Part shown: positions 1-12,109 of the stretch, piece by piece | Layout of the letters: each line of letters starts with the position of its first letter | Position numbering within the stretch: position 1 is the first letter of the stretch | From: Nemania diffusa | Lineage: Eukaryota; Ascomycota; Sordariomycetes; Xylariales; Xylariaceae | Length of the DNA: 64,000 nt | Assembly (NCBI GenBank): GCA_038501195.1 | Contig: JBBPUQ010000010.1 | Location: 1,443,501-1,507,500, forward strand | Direction: 5' to 3' | Made by a program: the position numbers and the translations under genes | Notes under the pieces: model-generated | What the model was told of the DNA's origin: nothing | The model's input: the letters and a program-made list of their open reading frames with translations, nothing else | Database searches by the model: none

Positions 1-3000
1 GTTCAATCACCCAAAAAACGATCACCTTCAACGACAGAATCAAATGGCATGGCTAAAGCCACGAAAAGACGAGCTGCGAGAGCTTGTGTCTCCTGTCGAG
101 CCCGGAAGGTCAGATGCGACGTCGTCGAGGGCGCCCCCTGTGGTAATTGTCGGTGGGACGGTGTTGAATGCATCGTCCAAGAGAGCCGTCGTCGCAAGTA
201 AGTTTATTATTTTCAGATATATTCACTTTCGCTGTATCATTAGCCTTCCCCTTCGCGTGTATTGAAGTTTTCTGAGATCCCATCTCTGCTGCCAATTGTG
301 TCACGCCCAGAATTGCCCTTTTCGGACTCCAATTCTCCAATTCCCTAGTCACCTTCTTTCCAGATGTGCTAGGTATTGGCCTAGCTTGGCGCCGATTACC
401 TAGGTACTACAAGTGTTAGAAACGGCACTTACTAAATACCCTTGTCTGTCTCACAGGAAAAGTCTTTACAACCCCAACTCATCAGCTTCGTACATCACCA
501 ACGCTTGCGCCCCACATCACCACCATGCCGAGGCACACTTGCTGAAAGCTAAAACAACACCAAATCCCATCGCGATCGCCTCTGTGGCGTCCGCTCAGCA
601 TCTGCGTCGTCCCACCGAGTTGTCGCAGGCTTCTGCCCTAAAGATTGACGCAACCAAGTCAGGGGTAACCAGACACGACGGTGTCGAAGTCCATGCACCT
701 CAGCTCCAATGTAAGTTGATCATCTCCAGATATGGAGTGCCGATCCCCCTCAGTTTTCACATGCCAAAGATCTTGTTATACACAGATCGTGGTGTATGTT
801 CAATCCGCGGTATCTAGAGTTTTGTGGGACTGAGGGGTGCTCAATCGTGAAGAGTGCTCACATGTCAATTCAGGCCAACGTCCCAACTTGATTTCCAGTT
901 TGCCACACAATGGCCAAGGCTCCAGATATTCTAGCATATTCCCGCAGCCTAGTAACCCGAGCGTCAGCGCCGGTGCTGGGGCCGGTGTTGGTGGTGAGGC
1001 TTCGAAGACAGCTCAATTCCCTAAACCGCTGAATGAGGCCGATGTATTTTCTCAAAATTACGGCTTCCTTCGACCGTTACCATCAAAAATCGCCCCTGAA
1101 GATGTAGATTACCTTCGCACCAAGGGCGCATTATCGGTGCCCTACCCACCACTCCAGAAGGCACTGTTACATGCCTATGTAGAGTATGTGCATCCGTATA
1201 TGCCTCTCTTAGACCTGCACAGCTTCCTGAGCATTGTCGACGCCCAGGATGGATCCCGTGGGCAGACCAGTTTGTTCTTGTACCAAGCTGTTATGTTCTG
1301 TGCCACCGCATTTGTGAGAAGTAAGGTTCTGAAAGAAGCAGGCTACGCTTCTAGAAAGGCGGCTCGTAGAGCCTTTTTTTCGAAGGCCAGGGTAAGAACC
1401 CTACAACGTCATCTTAGTTAATATCTGAAAGCTTACACAAACAGCTCTTGTACGATTTCGACTACGAAAACGATCGCCTACTGCTCGTTCAGGGACTTCT
1501 CCTGATGACCTACTGGTACGAAACACCAGATGATCAGAAAGATACGTGGCATTGGATGGGCGTCGCGATCTCGTTGGGCCACACGATTGGTTTGCATCGC
1601 AATCCGGCAAACACCAACATGCCACCTCAGAGACGGAAACTTTGGAAGCGGATATGGTGGTCCTGCTTCATGCGCGACCGCTTGATTGCTTTGGGCATGC
1701 GTAGACCAACCCGTATAAAAGACGAAGACTTCGACGTGCCTATGCTAGAAGAAAGCGATTTCGATATCAAAGCCCTGCCCGATAATGTACAGGCCGTAGG
1801 CCCGGAATGCACACTTCTGCGCGACGTTGGGATGCAACAAGAGTTGGCCCAGATGTGCATCGCCAAGGCGAAGCTCAGTCTTTGTATCAGCCACATGCTG
1901 AAGGCCCAGTATTCGGTGTTGATTTGCACGAAGACACACCCAGAGAATGTCACCAATAGCACTATGATGCTGCTCCCCAACAAACAGCTTGACAACATGG
2001 AGACTATTGCCAAGTGCGACCACGGACTCACGCAATGGGCTGAAACATTACCAGAGTCCTGCAAGTATCGTCCACTATCGCCGCTCGATGTCCAGAATGG
2101 GCGCGGCGTTATTGCCCTCCAGCGCAATCTCTTACACATGGTATACTTCACAACGGTATCAGCATTGCACCGCCCGCTCTTCCTCCCCTCGTCGCCTAGG
2201 AATTTCCAGCAGACCCCCAGTCAAGTCCAGCAGCAGATCTCCCGGATCCGTGTGTGCAGCTCGGCCATGCAGATTACGCGAATGGTGGCGGAGCTGAACG
2301 CCTTGGGCCTCGAGAGATTCCTACCGACCACGGGCGTCACTGTTGTGTTACCAGCGATGATCATCCACATGATTGAGATGAAAAACCCCTCGCAGGTCAT
2401 CCAGGCTGCGGCTCACAAGGGCTTCCAACAGTGCATGCGTGTCATGGAGCGCCTACGGGACACTTACTCGGCAGCTGACTATGCCGTCGCCTTCGTGAAT
2501 GCTGCGATGCGTAAAGGGGCCCAGGTCGACCAGACACCGCCTCTCGTATTCGACAATAGAAGCAACAATGAGCCCATGGGCGTCGACGAGTTGAAAGCCG
2601 CCATGGCGTCTCAGTATACCGCTCCCGGGAACTACAGCATACCAACTGGCGTCGAGAACATCACGACACCCCCGCCAGAGCCTTTGTTGTATTCAGCCAC
2701 CTCGGAAAATGCTCCGATTTTGATGTCTGATCCGACGCTGAGCACAGACATGATGCAGCCATATGTGCCGTCCTCTCATGCCATGAGGTCCACCTTCGCC
2801 GCCACTAATGGCAACATGCAAATCAACAGCGGTCTCATCAACGGCAACGTTGGTACGTCGAATTCTGTGCTGGCCTCATGTGCCATGGTTGACGCCCACT
2901 CTCCTCCATCGACGGACGTCGAGACACCGGGGTCAAGCGCAATGTCCACCGGGTCGCCATCTTCGGCGGATCGTGGATTGGATACCAGCATGGACTTGGA

Positions 3001-3223
3001 TGCCCCTGCCGACTGTCAGCCCGACAGCTTCGATTGGAATTCCATCTCCGCTCCGAACATCGACTTTGATCAGTGGTTGCAGTTCCCACCTGGCGAGGGT
3101 GCAGCCGTAGGCCCTGGGATGGGGTTGAACGTGTGCGACAACGGACTTGTCGCGCTGGGCCAGATTGAGGGACCGAATGCGAAATTCAGCATGCAGCCCG
3201 CCGAGGATATCGCGATGACTTGA
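1..3223 (+). CDS. Zn2Cys6 transcription factor, FarA/FarB/CTF1-like (5' partial)
   Basis: Exons are 1-197 (open to the window edge), 457-710, 874-1391 and 1445-3223. All junctions are GT-AG and keep frame; intron 1 has a TACTAAAT branch site. The first in-frame ATG visible is at 49, but the frame is open from base 1, so the true start is probably upstream. Counting from that ATG, the protein is about 899 residues. A binuclear zinc cluster lies at residues 13-41 with Cys 13, 16, 23, 31, 34 and 41 (C-x2-C-x6-C-x7-C-x2-C-x6-C), followed by a basic ESRRRK linker. Exons 3-4 carry the fungal_trans middle homology region, with the motifs YVEYVHPYMPLLDL and RRKLWKRIWWSCFMRDR. The C-terminus is Ser/Pro-rich with acidic patches, a likely activation region. 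The cluster and the APEDVDYLRTKGAL stretch resemble FarA/CTF1 regulators of fatty-acid and cutinase genes. Zinc-cluster identity is secure; the fatty-acid role is inferred. Confidence 0.85.
198..456 (+). other. First intron of the Zn2Cys6 regulator (259 nt)
   Basis: The donor is GTAAGT directly after the zinc-cluster exon and the acceptor is CACAG, with TACTAAAT about 20 nt upstream of it. At 259 nt it is several times longer than the other introns here. It contains stop codons in the reading frame, and 398-413 holds a CCTAGGTAC motif of the kind scattered through this window's spacers. Confidence 0.75.
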
Positions 3224-5998
3224 GGGTTGAGAAGCACGACACTCAACATCGGAATTAGTTATGTTTCATAGCCAAGCTTAAACATTTGATGATGGAAAGC
3301 TTGACTAGTGACGTTTTTGGTAAGGCCTGCGAATAGCAGAGCGCGATGATGGCATGGCTATTGGGGAAAAAATGGTGCTGGTGAAATATCGCGTCTTGGC
3401 CGGGTGCGAGCGGTACTCGCACTCTTTCAAATTACGTTTCCCCTCTTCTCATACTCCATGAGAATTTGGCGATTTTAGAGCTTGGGGGTACTTATAAAGG
3501 CCTAGGAAACGTGGACAACACGGGTGGGCTGATTATGGTTCGATGATGGGTTGGTTGATCGGCGCTAACGGATTTGAATTTCTTCTCTACTACCTATCCT
3601 GATTCTCTCCAACAACATCAACACTCATGCTGTTGAAAAGGGTTGTGTCAAGGGTTGATTCAATGCCCTTGATACCTATGCAATAGTCCAATTTGGGCTT
3701 TTCTCACTTCTATTTCTTGCCTCTTATTTTTATACCCCGATTCACGAGGCCACGACCATATACGAGGGAATATAAAGAAAATGGGAGGGGTTTTTAAAGG
3801 TTCTGCCCTTTTGGCATCAGGAAGAAGCTATATGAGACTTACAATATTGAATATAGAATTGTGACTACATACATTTCAATGCCGATCTAATCTACAACGC
3901 ATCCAATTGTGATAGAGGTTTGAACTAATCGGGTAGGCTAAGATCTGACGAGCGGCGCAGTGCATCGAAATGTCTGTCCCGTCGGCAATACATCAGCCGG
4001 TCCCGACGGGATTTTCCTTTTCTGGCAAGTCGAGTTCGCACCGAGACAGCTAATTGGACGGTTGAGCCGGCTCTTATTCTGCTCACCTTGTACTACCTAC
4101 CTTCGCTTCTGCTATTTCCATAAACCTTTATCTAGCTCCTATATAGTCTGGACTAGATGATGGCAAGACTTAATCAAACTAGAATAGTATAGTATATGCT
4201 TCAGATTGCCTAGCTTAGTAATTAACACAAGAAGCTTGAGCTGCACTGCCACGAGATAGTTAGGGCCACAGACTCCTTAGCCATGATATAAATCTAGATA
4301 AACATCATCGTTCGATTTAATGTAGAATCTGCCTTTACGCAAAATTTTTATTCTTGCAGTGAAGGACTAATCTAACAGTATGCTAGCTTGTCAGGAACTT
4401 TTGTCCCGGAGTGAGTAGGAGGTTTGCAAGTAGCTAGGAAGGAGTAGGGAGCAACGAGGACGTTGCTATGTTTTCTTCAGATATGAGACCACCTCAGTGA
4501 GGACCTCTGTGTGAAAGGTAAACATGAAGGCTTCCTGACGACTTTTTCGAGAAGATACCCTCGTTCGTCAATCTACAGTTTTACCAAACTTTCTCATCAT
4601 CGCTAAGGAGTTTTGACCTCTCGGCCAAAAAGCTCTTGCACGATTACAGAAAGTTTCTAGATGCGTTCGGGCGTCGTCTAAGCGCAGTAGGCTAGTCGTA
4701 GTCGTGATACTCTTGTTACAGCTCAGCTGTTGTAATATTGTACTGGTAACAAAAGTGCCTATTTCTTTTCTTTTGTAATAAAGAAAAAGTGGTAATATTA
4801 CCGTAAAAATAAAACATTAGCCAGATATCGTGGCCATAGCAATATAATATAATCTATGCAGGAAAGCGCTAAAAGTTTGAACAAGTTACCCAGCTAACAC
4901 TAGAGTTCTAGCAATGAGGTCTTCCTATAGGTATCTAGTTTCCTATAGAAGAGTTAGAGGCTTTAGCTTTCGAAGCGCTGTCCTAGACATAGGCTGAAAC
5001 GCTTCCTTCCGGTAAGGGATAGCCTCTTTGTTTTTGAAGATAGAAATTGATCTGGGGGAGTCATATATTTTCTGCCTCTCAAAGGATACTCCAACTAATT
5101 ACAAGACTCCCTCCTATTAAATAACACACAAAGCCCGGTTTCCGGTCAGATACAGTATACTTTATATGGCGAGAGAGAGAGAGACAGAGCTAGAAAGAGT
5201 TATATACCCACGCTCTACCTGCCTTAACGCACTCAATTTTATTTCACGGTATGTACTTGGATAGGGCCCATCAGCTACGTATAACGTAGAGATCCAAGGA
5301 GGCATGATATAGATACAAAAGCGGCCTACGAGCTCTCGGTCGTCTGGGCTTCCCCATGACGACAGCTTCCCATCATTACACCAACGCTGTAGAGCAACGA
5401 ACAGAACACCTCTGGCGTAGGCAAACTACTAAGTCTCTTGAATCTAAACTTAGCAGCACTATGCCTGGGACCGCCGTTGCGTCGAGAACTGATATAGCTA
5501 GCTATAAATGATTATCCAAAACGTTGCTTCATTATGACAGAAGATACTGTTTATAACTAATATATCCAAAGGCTATGAATGGAAGAACTCTCCCCTACGT
5601 AGATGTCAGATAGAGTGACGTAGATAGCATCAAATCTATAGAACATGTCTGGCACTCTGGCATCTCTATGATCGGGAATAATCTACCTATGCATAAGCTT
5701 ATAGGTATACAATAGCTAGCATAATCTAGTCCTTAAAGACTAATTTATACTAATGTTAGAGCATCTGAATGGAGACAAAGTGGGTTGGCACTTCACAAAA
5801 TCAAAATATTAATACTTCACTAGTCTTTATCCTTTTCTTACTTCACAACGTACAAGAACTCTAATATGAATCCATACGCTACTAATCGCCTTCATACATA
5901 GCGTTATTTACTAATACAACATGAACGCGGCCTAAAACACCCACGTACTTGTGAACAACTCATCTCGACCGCTGTCCAGATTTGAGTGTAATAATTAT
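3224..5998. other. Spacer between two convergent genes; no gene seen, AT-rich in its second half
   Basis: This stretch holds the 3' flanks of the Zn2Cys6 gene and of the CTK1 gene. No ORF of convincing length or family similarity was found on either strand. From about 4130 to 5990 it is visibly AT-rich and full of TA, TAG and CTA steps, which would fit an old repeat mutated by RIP, but I recognise no transposase or reverse-transcriptase remnant. A perfect 12-bp palindrome (ggtaatattacc) lies at 4791-4802 and a (GA)7 run at 5171-5184. Confidence 0.6.
5171..5184. repeat. (GA)7 microsatellite
   Basis: An uninterrupted GA dinucleotide run inside the AT-rich spacer. Confidence 0.9.
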
Positions 5999-8900
5999 TT
6001 ACTCTATAGTCTCTGTAGCCGCATTTGATAACAATGGCAAAGCCATCGAGCTGGATTCCCGGCTGAGATTGGATACTTGGCCCTCGATATGAGGTCGCTT
6101 AGGTTCCGGCTGAGTCCCAGGGGCAGACGGGGGTCGCTTTCTCTCTTTGTCATGCCCGCCCTCCTTAGCTGCTGCTGCCGCACGACGTGCATCCCTTTGC
6201 TGTTTGTCCTGCTTCTCTTTTTCACGCCGAAGTGCCTTTGACTCAAACTCGTGCCAGTCACCCTTGATTTCCTTTAGTCTAACAAATGGTCAGCACACCA
6301 AGTCACCAATTGGAACGGGTAGTTACATACTCAACGGCTTGCCGAGGAGGAGGCTGTTCTATAGTAAAGTAAGGGTGTTTAAGAACATCGGCAGCTGATG
6401 GTCTTTTTGTTGGATCGTATTGGAACATTTCAGCTAAAAGGTCGAAAGCGGCAGCAGGTACACGCTCTCTATACTTGTCCGCAAATACGTTTAGTTTTCG
6501 GTAACTCGGCCGGAGGAGTTCAAACCAGGGAGTATCCGCAAGTCCAGGCCACTCTTTTCGATTAGGCGTGCCAAGAATGTTGTAGATCTTCTCAAGTTGA
6601 CTGATTTCACCACCATCGCCTGGGAATATGGCGTGACGAGTGAAGATTTCCACCATCACACAGGCAGCACTCCATATGTCAACTGCGGCACCGTACCTTG
6701 TCTCGCCTAACAGAAGTTCGGGAGATCTATACCAAATTGTGATAACGCGGTTCGTGTAGTCTAGCTGGTGCCGTTTCGCATAAAAACGAGCCAGACCGAA
6801 ATCGGCAAGTTTCAGAATACCATCGCTGCTAACAAGAATGTTTGCAGCTTTGATATCCCGGTGTAGAACTCCCCGCGTGTGCAGATAGTCTAATCCTTCA
6901 AAAAGCTGCATAGCCAGATGCTTCTTTTGTGCTGCATCCAGCTTATATGTCGGATGGTTGAGCAACCCAGTGAGATCATGCGAGAGGTACTCAAACACCA
7001 TATAACATTCATTTTTCTCGATCATTACTTCGTGCAACTCCACAACGTTTGTGTGTCTCAGTGACTGAAGAAGTTTGACCTCTCGCATGGCGGTTACAGG
7101 GAAACCATCCCTTTCCCCCTCCATCCGAATTCTCTTTAATGCGACAAATTTTTTGGTATAGGCGTGTGTTCCTTTGAAAACCTTGCCGTAGGTACCTGAT
7201 CCGATCACCGATTCATTGCCTGGTTTTCTGAAGTAGACGGAACTGGATCGAGCAAGCTCGGGATCAAGTGGGGGCTTTGGCTTCAGCTTTCTTCGCGTCT
7301 TCATGACTTTGCGAGTTCTTGGTAATTCAGGTGGCGGCGCTCTGCTATGATGATAATCTGCTCGTGCTCGCGCGGATGCGGGTTCTCTGGGCGTGTCTTT
7401 CGGCAAGTCCCGATCTCGGTCATCGATTATAGATTGCGATTCCTTTCGAGGGGCGGCACTGAACTTTTGGGAGATCTCTGGCTTGGGAGCGGCGACTGCG
7501 CTTTTGTTCGAAGTTTTAAACGCAAAGCTAAATTTTGAGCTTGCGGGACCGGTAGGTGCTGTAGGAGGTGGTCTGGAAGGGGGCGTTTGGTCTGCCGCAG
7601 TTTTATCTTCCTTTAGCGGATCATCAACTTGACTCCCTTGGGGAAGCCTTGATCCATATTCTAATTCTTCGTCTTCACCCTGGACGTTTGGTGTGCCGGA
7701 GCGGGCTGTTTTAGTGTGGCTAGGGGGGCTTACATCCCTATTGGACTTAGTTGATGTTGGCCACTGGTCATGCCTTGATGAAATAGCATCATGGGTGCCA
7801 CCACGAGAGGAACCCATTCCACCCCGGAAGGCACCTCGAGAAAACCCACGACCGTGGGGATTAGTTTGAGCCATAGGGCCCGTTGGGGGGCGCGGTGGAG
7901 ATTGACTAGACCTTTGATGCCCAGCAGGACCAGTAGGAATAGAAAGGCCTCGATCGCGCGGTAGGTGTTGACTATTGCGAGTTAGTGGGAGTTCATGCTT
8001 TAGACTAAATTCGCTGCCGTACCTTCTAGAGTGATAACGAGGATCGCCACCTTTGCCTGATCTGGTTGTCGCATAAGGTTGAGGTGAGCCTGGAGAGCCG
8101 TAATTAGGCGAATCCGGGTTCACCTGCGGGGGGGTTTGTCCTGGGGGGAAGTCGTCAAACCGCTTCGAACCAGAGTCTCTTGATTGTTCCAGTGCTTCAA
8201 AACTACTCCGCCGGTCTGCTCTGCGGAATGTGCCCACCTCGATACTATTGGCGCCAGAAGCAAGTGGCCCGCCTGGAGCCAGTCTAGGATCTTCACGATA
8301 TTTGGCCTTCTTTCGAGACCGGCGAGAGGCTCGATCCTTGGGTGAGCGAGGAGGATATTCTGTTCTTGGTTGGTCGAAAGAGGGGGATGACCGACGAGAA
8401 TGCGCACCAACATCCGAGGGGCCTCTAGGTGGTGGTCGGCCAATCGAGCGAGAGGGAGACTGAGTATGTGAAAACGAGGAATGGCGGGAGGTAGGTCGTG
8501 GGGAACGACTGAGATCTCGAATTTTGGAGTCGACGCGTGGACGAGGCGGTTTAGCGAGGCGGTCATTAGCATTAGCCTCCCAAGGTGGCGATCGGCTTCG
8601 GCGACGGGGACGAGGGTCGTTTGGATGATCGTTTCGCTCAGCATATCGACGGTGGGGGGGGTCGTAACGGGGAGATATAGAACGTCTGCGAGAAGGAGAG
8701 TGTACGCGATCAGGTCTGGAAGGCCCGTGTCGCTTTGAATGATCCCGCTCAAAGCGCTCCTCTCTTTCCGCACGACGGCGACGATCGCGTTCGCGCTCAC
8801 GCTTGGATCGTTTGGATCGGGAAGGGGGGAAAGGTAATGGACTCCGGCTTCTGGGTCGCTTTCTGGAGGATGGAGAAAACGAACGATCCTGGGGATGCTT

Positions 8901-9398
8901 AGAATATTGATTGGGTCTAGAATGGCGCCTCGGTGACGAGGATCCATCATGTCGCTTGCTCGAGTAGAGGTAGGAATCTCGACTGGGGGAAGGTTTTCCT
9001 GCACGCGGGTCGTCCAAATGGATGTCACGGCGGTCGGGTGATCCGCTACGGCGCCTCCCTTCCAGTCGAAGGCCATCATCGTCACGGGAAGCCTCCGCCC
9101 CATGGTACCTCTTGTCTCTACCATGGTGACTTTGAGACGGACGGGAATTGGGTGACGGGGATCGTAACAAAGTGTGTGCATTAGGAGGGATAGAGCCTCG
9201 GCGGGTTTGCTCGAGCCTGCCTCGACCTCGAGAGCCATCGCGACTATCTATACTTCGGTCGCGTTTCATAGTCACCTCTCGAGAAAAGGCCTTCGGTCGG
9301 GGATGATGGATTGAGTCTGTAAACGGGGGAGAAGCAGCACCGGGACCAGTATCAGTAGGGCCATGACGCCCAACTGGGGCTACGTCGACATCGCTCAT
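5999..9398 (-). CDS. ctk1: CTD kinase subunit alpha, CTK1/CDK12-type cyclin-dependent kinase
   Basis: Exons are 9398-6331 and 6278-5999; the 52-nt intron has donor GTATGT and acceptor TTAG. The protein is 1115 aa. Residues 1-720 are Arg/Ser/Pro-rich and disordered, with many RS, SPSR and RSRSP elements. The kinase domain begins near 722: P-loop GSGTYGKV, a PSTAIRE-like FPVTAMRE helix (about 766-773), catalytic HRDIKAAN (about 845), DFG, T-loop Thr near 882 in LDYTNRVITIWYR, and a TKRP motif near the end. Splicing replaces a false stop with a tail beginning EIKGDWHEFESKALRREK, which is typical of fungal CTK1. In the known family, the kinase pairs with a cyclin (Ctk2) and Ctk3 and phosphorylates Ser2 of the RNA polymerase II CTD. 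The N-terminal RS region makes it closer to CDK12/13 than to budding-yeast Ctk1. BUR1/CDK9 is the main alternative, but the GDWHEFESKAL tail argues against it. Confidence 0.9.
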
Positions 9399-9913
9399 TT
9401 TGGCTGGATGTGAATTGCAGGCACAGGCAGAGGCACAGGCGCAGCGAACGACACGGTAAAATTATGTTGCCGAGACATGGATTGGGCCACCTCTCAAAGT
9501 GGGTGGCAGCCTCATGCGGACAACCATCAACTCCACGCCCGTCAAACCAACAAGGCCACTCGTAGTTCTCCTTTGCCGTGATAACGACACAGGGATTGCA
9601 AAGGCGAAAAGAACACAAAGAAAGGGCTGAATGGCGTCGACGAGTACGGGTGCTAGTATCGACAAAAGACTAGTCTGCGTGTGGAGTGCAGTTCGTTGGA
9701 AGCCAGGTAGGGTCCGACACGGCTGCACTGTACTTCAGGTAAGTGTGTCGTTGTGTGGTGTAGGTAATAATGCAATAGGCAATATAGATAAGAGGTGCAC
9801 GTCGTCGAGATAGATAGATGGATGTACTCTGTAACTCGGTAGCGTGCGCGGGACAAATTGCGCGGAGCGCGGAGTTTAGTTGGTTGGTTAATTCGTCGCT
9901 GACAGTGCAGTAA

Positions 9914-9946
9914 CAGTACAGCAGCAGTACAGCAGCAGTACGGCAG
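9914..9946. repeat. Three tandem copies of an 11-mer, CAGTACAGCAG
   Basis: Copies lie at 9914-9924, 9925-9935 and 9936-9946; the third has one mismatch (A to G). The array is about 520 bp upstream of the CTK1 start codon, in its promoter or 5' UTR. Confidence 0.9.
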
Positions 9947-12109
9947 CGGTAGTATAATAGGCAGGTTAGGTACTGTGGTGGAAGGTTGCTGGCTGCCCCA
10001 GGCTTGGATCTAAAATGGAAGGATTTCTGGGTCGTACGGAACTCTTTGACTCTGCCCACCTGTTTTTTACCTGCCTACGTTGCCGCTGTACAGTGCTGTA
10101 CTGTACTGTACCTACCTTACTTAGGTACGGTCCTGGTTTCTCTGGCCCCCGGGGGCGAAAGGGGGAGGGGAACAGCCCAGCTTGTGCAGCGCGGCGCAAG
10201 GGCCGGCCAGCTGTAGGATGCAGGTAGGTATTGGTCCTCAGAGCTGCCTCGAGGAATTGGATGCTGGCCTGACCTGACTTGACCTGGTGCGTACGTATTC
10301 ACCTGCAAGAGGTACACCTCGCTCGCTTAGATAGCTGCAAGTCGAATAGTGATGGTGACGATGGTTGGTCAAGTGCAGCAAGTAATACTAGCACCGAAGC
10401 CAAACCAAAAACCAAAAACCAAAGCCTTGTCTGCCGAGAGCAAGTTTGTCATACTGTCTGCGCCTTAACAGTGGACCAGACAGGCCAAGACAGACAGGCC
10501 ATAGGCCGGACAGGCAAGCAACCAAATCCACAGCGGGCGTCAAGCGCTCTCGACTTGTTGTTGTCGACGACGCTTACCATCTCGTCTACCACCTACTAAG
10601 ACGTGGCTCTGACCTGGACTGGTCAGGTCAGGATGCAGGCAACAGTACCTAGTGCAGAGTACCACACCACGAGCATCGCTATCTACGAACCAGCTTCACC
10701 CAGGCACCCAGGCACCCAGACTCCCTCACCTACCCTCCACTTTCCCAGGTGAACTCGTAATTATCATATAACGGGCCTTTCCTAATGCAACGGCCATCTA
10801 AGATATTTCCCTAATACCCTAACCCGTACTTTCTTTGACACTGTCGCGTCAGCCACAAGCCAGCCTGATCGGACCTTCTACATGTAGGTCAATGATTATA
10901 GGCCTCTTTGCTACCCACCACAGGCGAACAGATAAGCCAAGAATAGATTGCTTCTGCGCGTGTATAAATCAGCTATTCCCATGAGCCAGTTGCCTGTCGG
11001 ACCTCTCGGCATCAGCGACAGGCGGCGGCTAGGATGAGCAGATGATGCCAAAACCACCTTTCAGACACCAGTTACTGGAGATAAAGTCCGAAAGCTAACC
11101 CCGTTGCTTTCGTAGATGCTGAAATCGAGAACCGATATGTCGCATAGTTATAGTTGCATATAAGGCTCATCCTCCAAACTGTCCCGCCACCAACAAGATT
11201 GATGTCTAATGTCTGTAGTATGCAAGTAGAACGAGATATAGTTATTCGGTATTTTTTTGCTTGGTATACCAATTCAACCACCGACTCTTGATATAGACAT
11301 TGGTGTAATCTTGCTTATCAGTATTTGGAAAGTTGGGAGCACAGAACTCGGAACGAGTATCGCTAATGATGAGGGAAATCATAGTACTAGGTACGATGAA
11401 AGTGAAGAGATACAAGAAAGCCCTGCAACTATTGTCCAGGAAGCCTATTGCCGAGATGGCGTCTTGAGAGAAATGACGGATTACTGATAGCGTTGGGTAT
11501 TGATAAGCTGAACAAGCGAAATGGACGAGACGATCAGTGGCATACTTATTCAGCACGCCTAGTAGGACGAAAGTCCTAGTTTGATGTTGCCAGAGGGATT
11601 GAGATAAAAGACGTGTCACCGCTCGAAGATGGGCATAACATTGATATCGACTCGTTTGGTGGGGTAGACGGTTTTGATTAAGTCTGTTGGAATTGTTGAA
11701 CGCTCGGTAGGCTATCATTTACGTAGGCGCCAGTCCATATCGATCGGGCAAACATCTTTGCGACAGTTGAAATTGGAGTTAGTGGCCTCTCGAGATGGAG
11801 CCATCCTCATTGCGTAGTGACGAGGCTCGGAGATGGAGTAGAGATGCTGAAGGCAGGCAATCAAGGTGGGAGGTGGGCAACAAACGCAGTAGCCGGGACG
11901 GGAAGGCTGGCCCAACACTTCCTCCTTGCAAGACAAATTCTAAGGCAGTATTATATCAAAAATATCAAACAGAAAGAGGCACTGGAGAAAGAATGATTGA
12001 CAGCATCTGCGCGTTGATGTGTAGCGCAGGGTCGGTGGTGCGGGCGGTTAGTTGGGTCAGAAATGAAGTGGTAGAGAGTCTAGGCAGCTCGATTCTACCA
12101 GGGAGGTAA

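Noticed and set aside
4791..4802. Palindrome containing TAATATTAC, the nonanucleotide of circular Rep-encoding ssDNA virus origins
   Set aside because: It has no G+C-rich stem placing it in a loop and no Rep-like ORF nearby; in AT-rich DNA a 12-bp palindrome of this kind is readily a chance event.
10279..10652. Two overlapping plus-strand ORFs (106 and 68 aa) in the CTK1-7TM spacer
   Set aside because: They fall on GACAGGC and CCAAAAA repeats and have no similarity or splice support.
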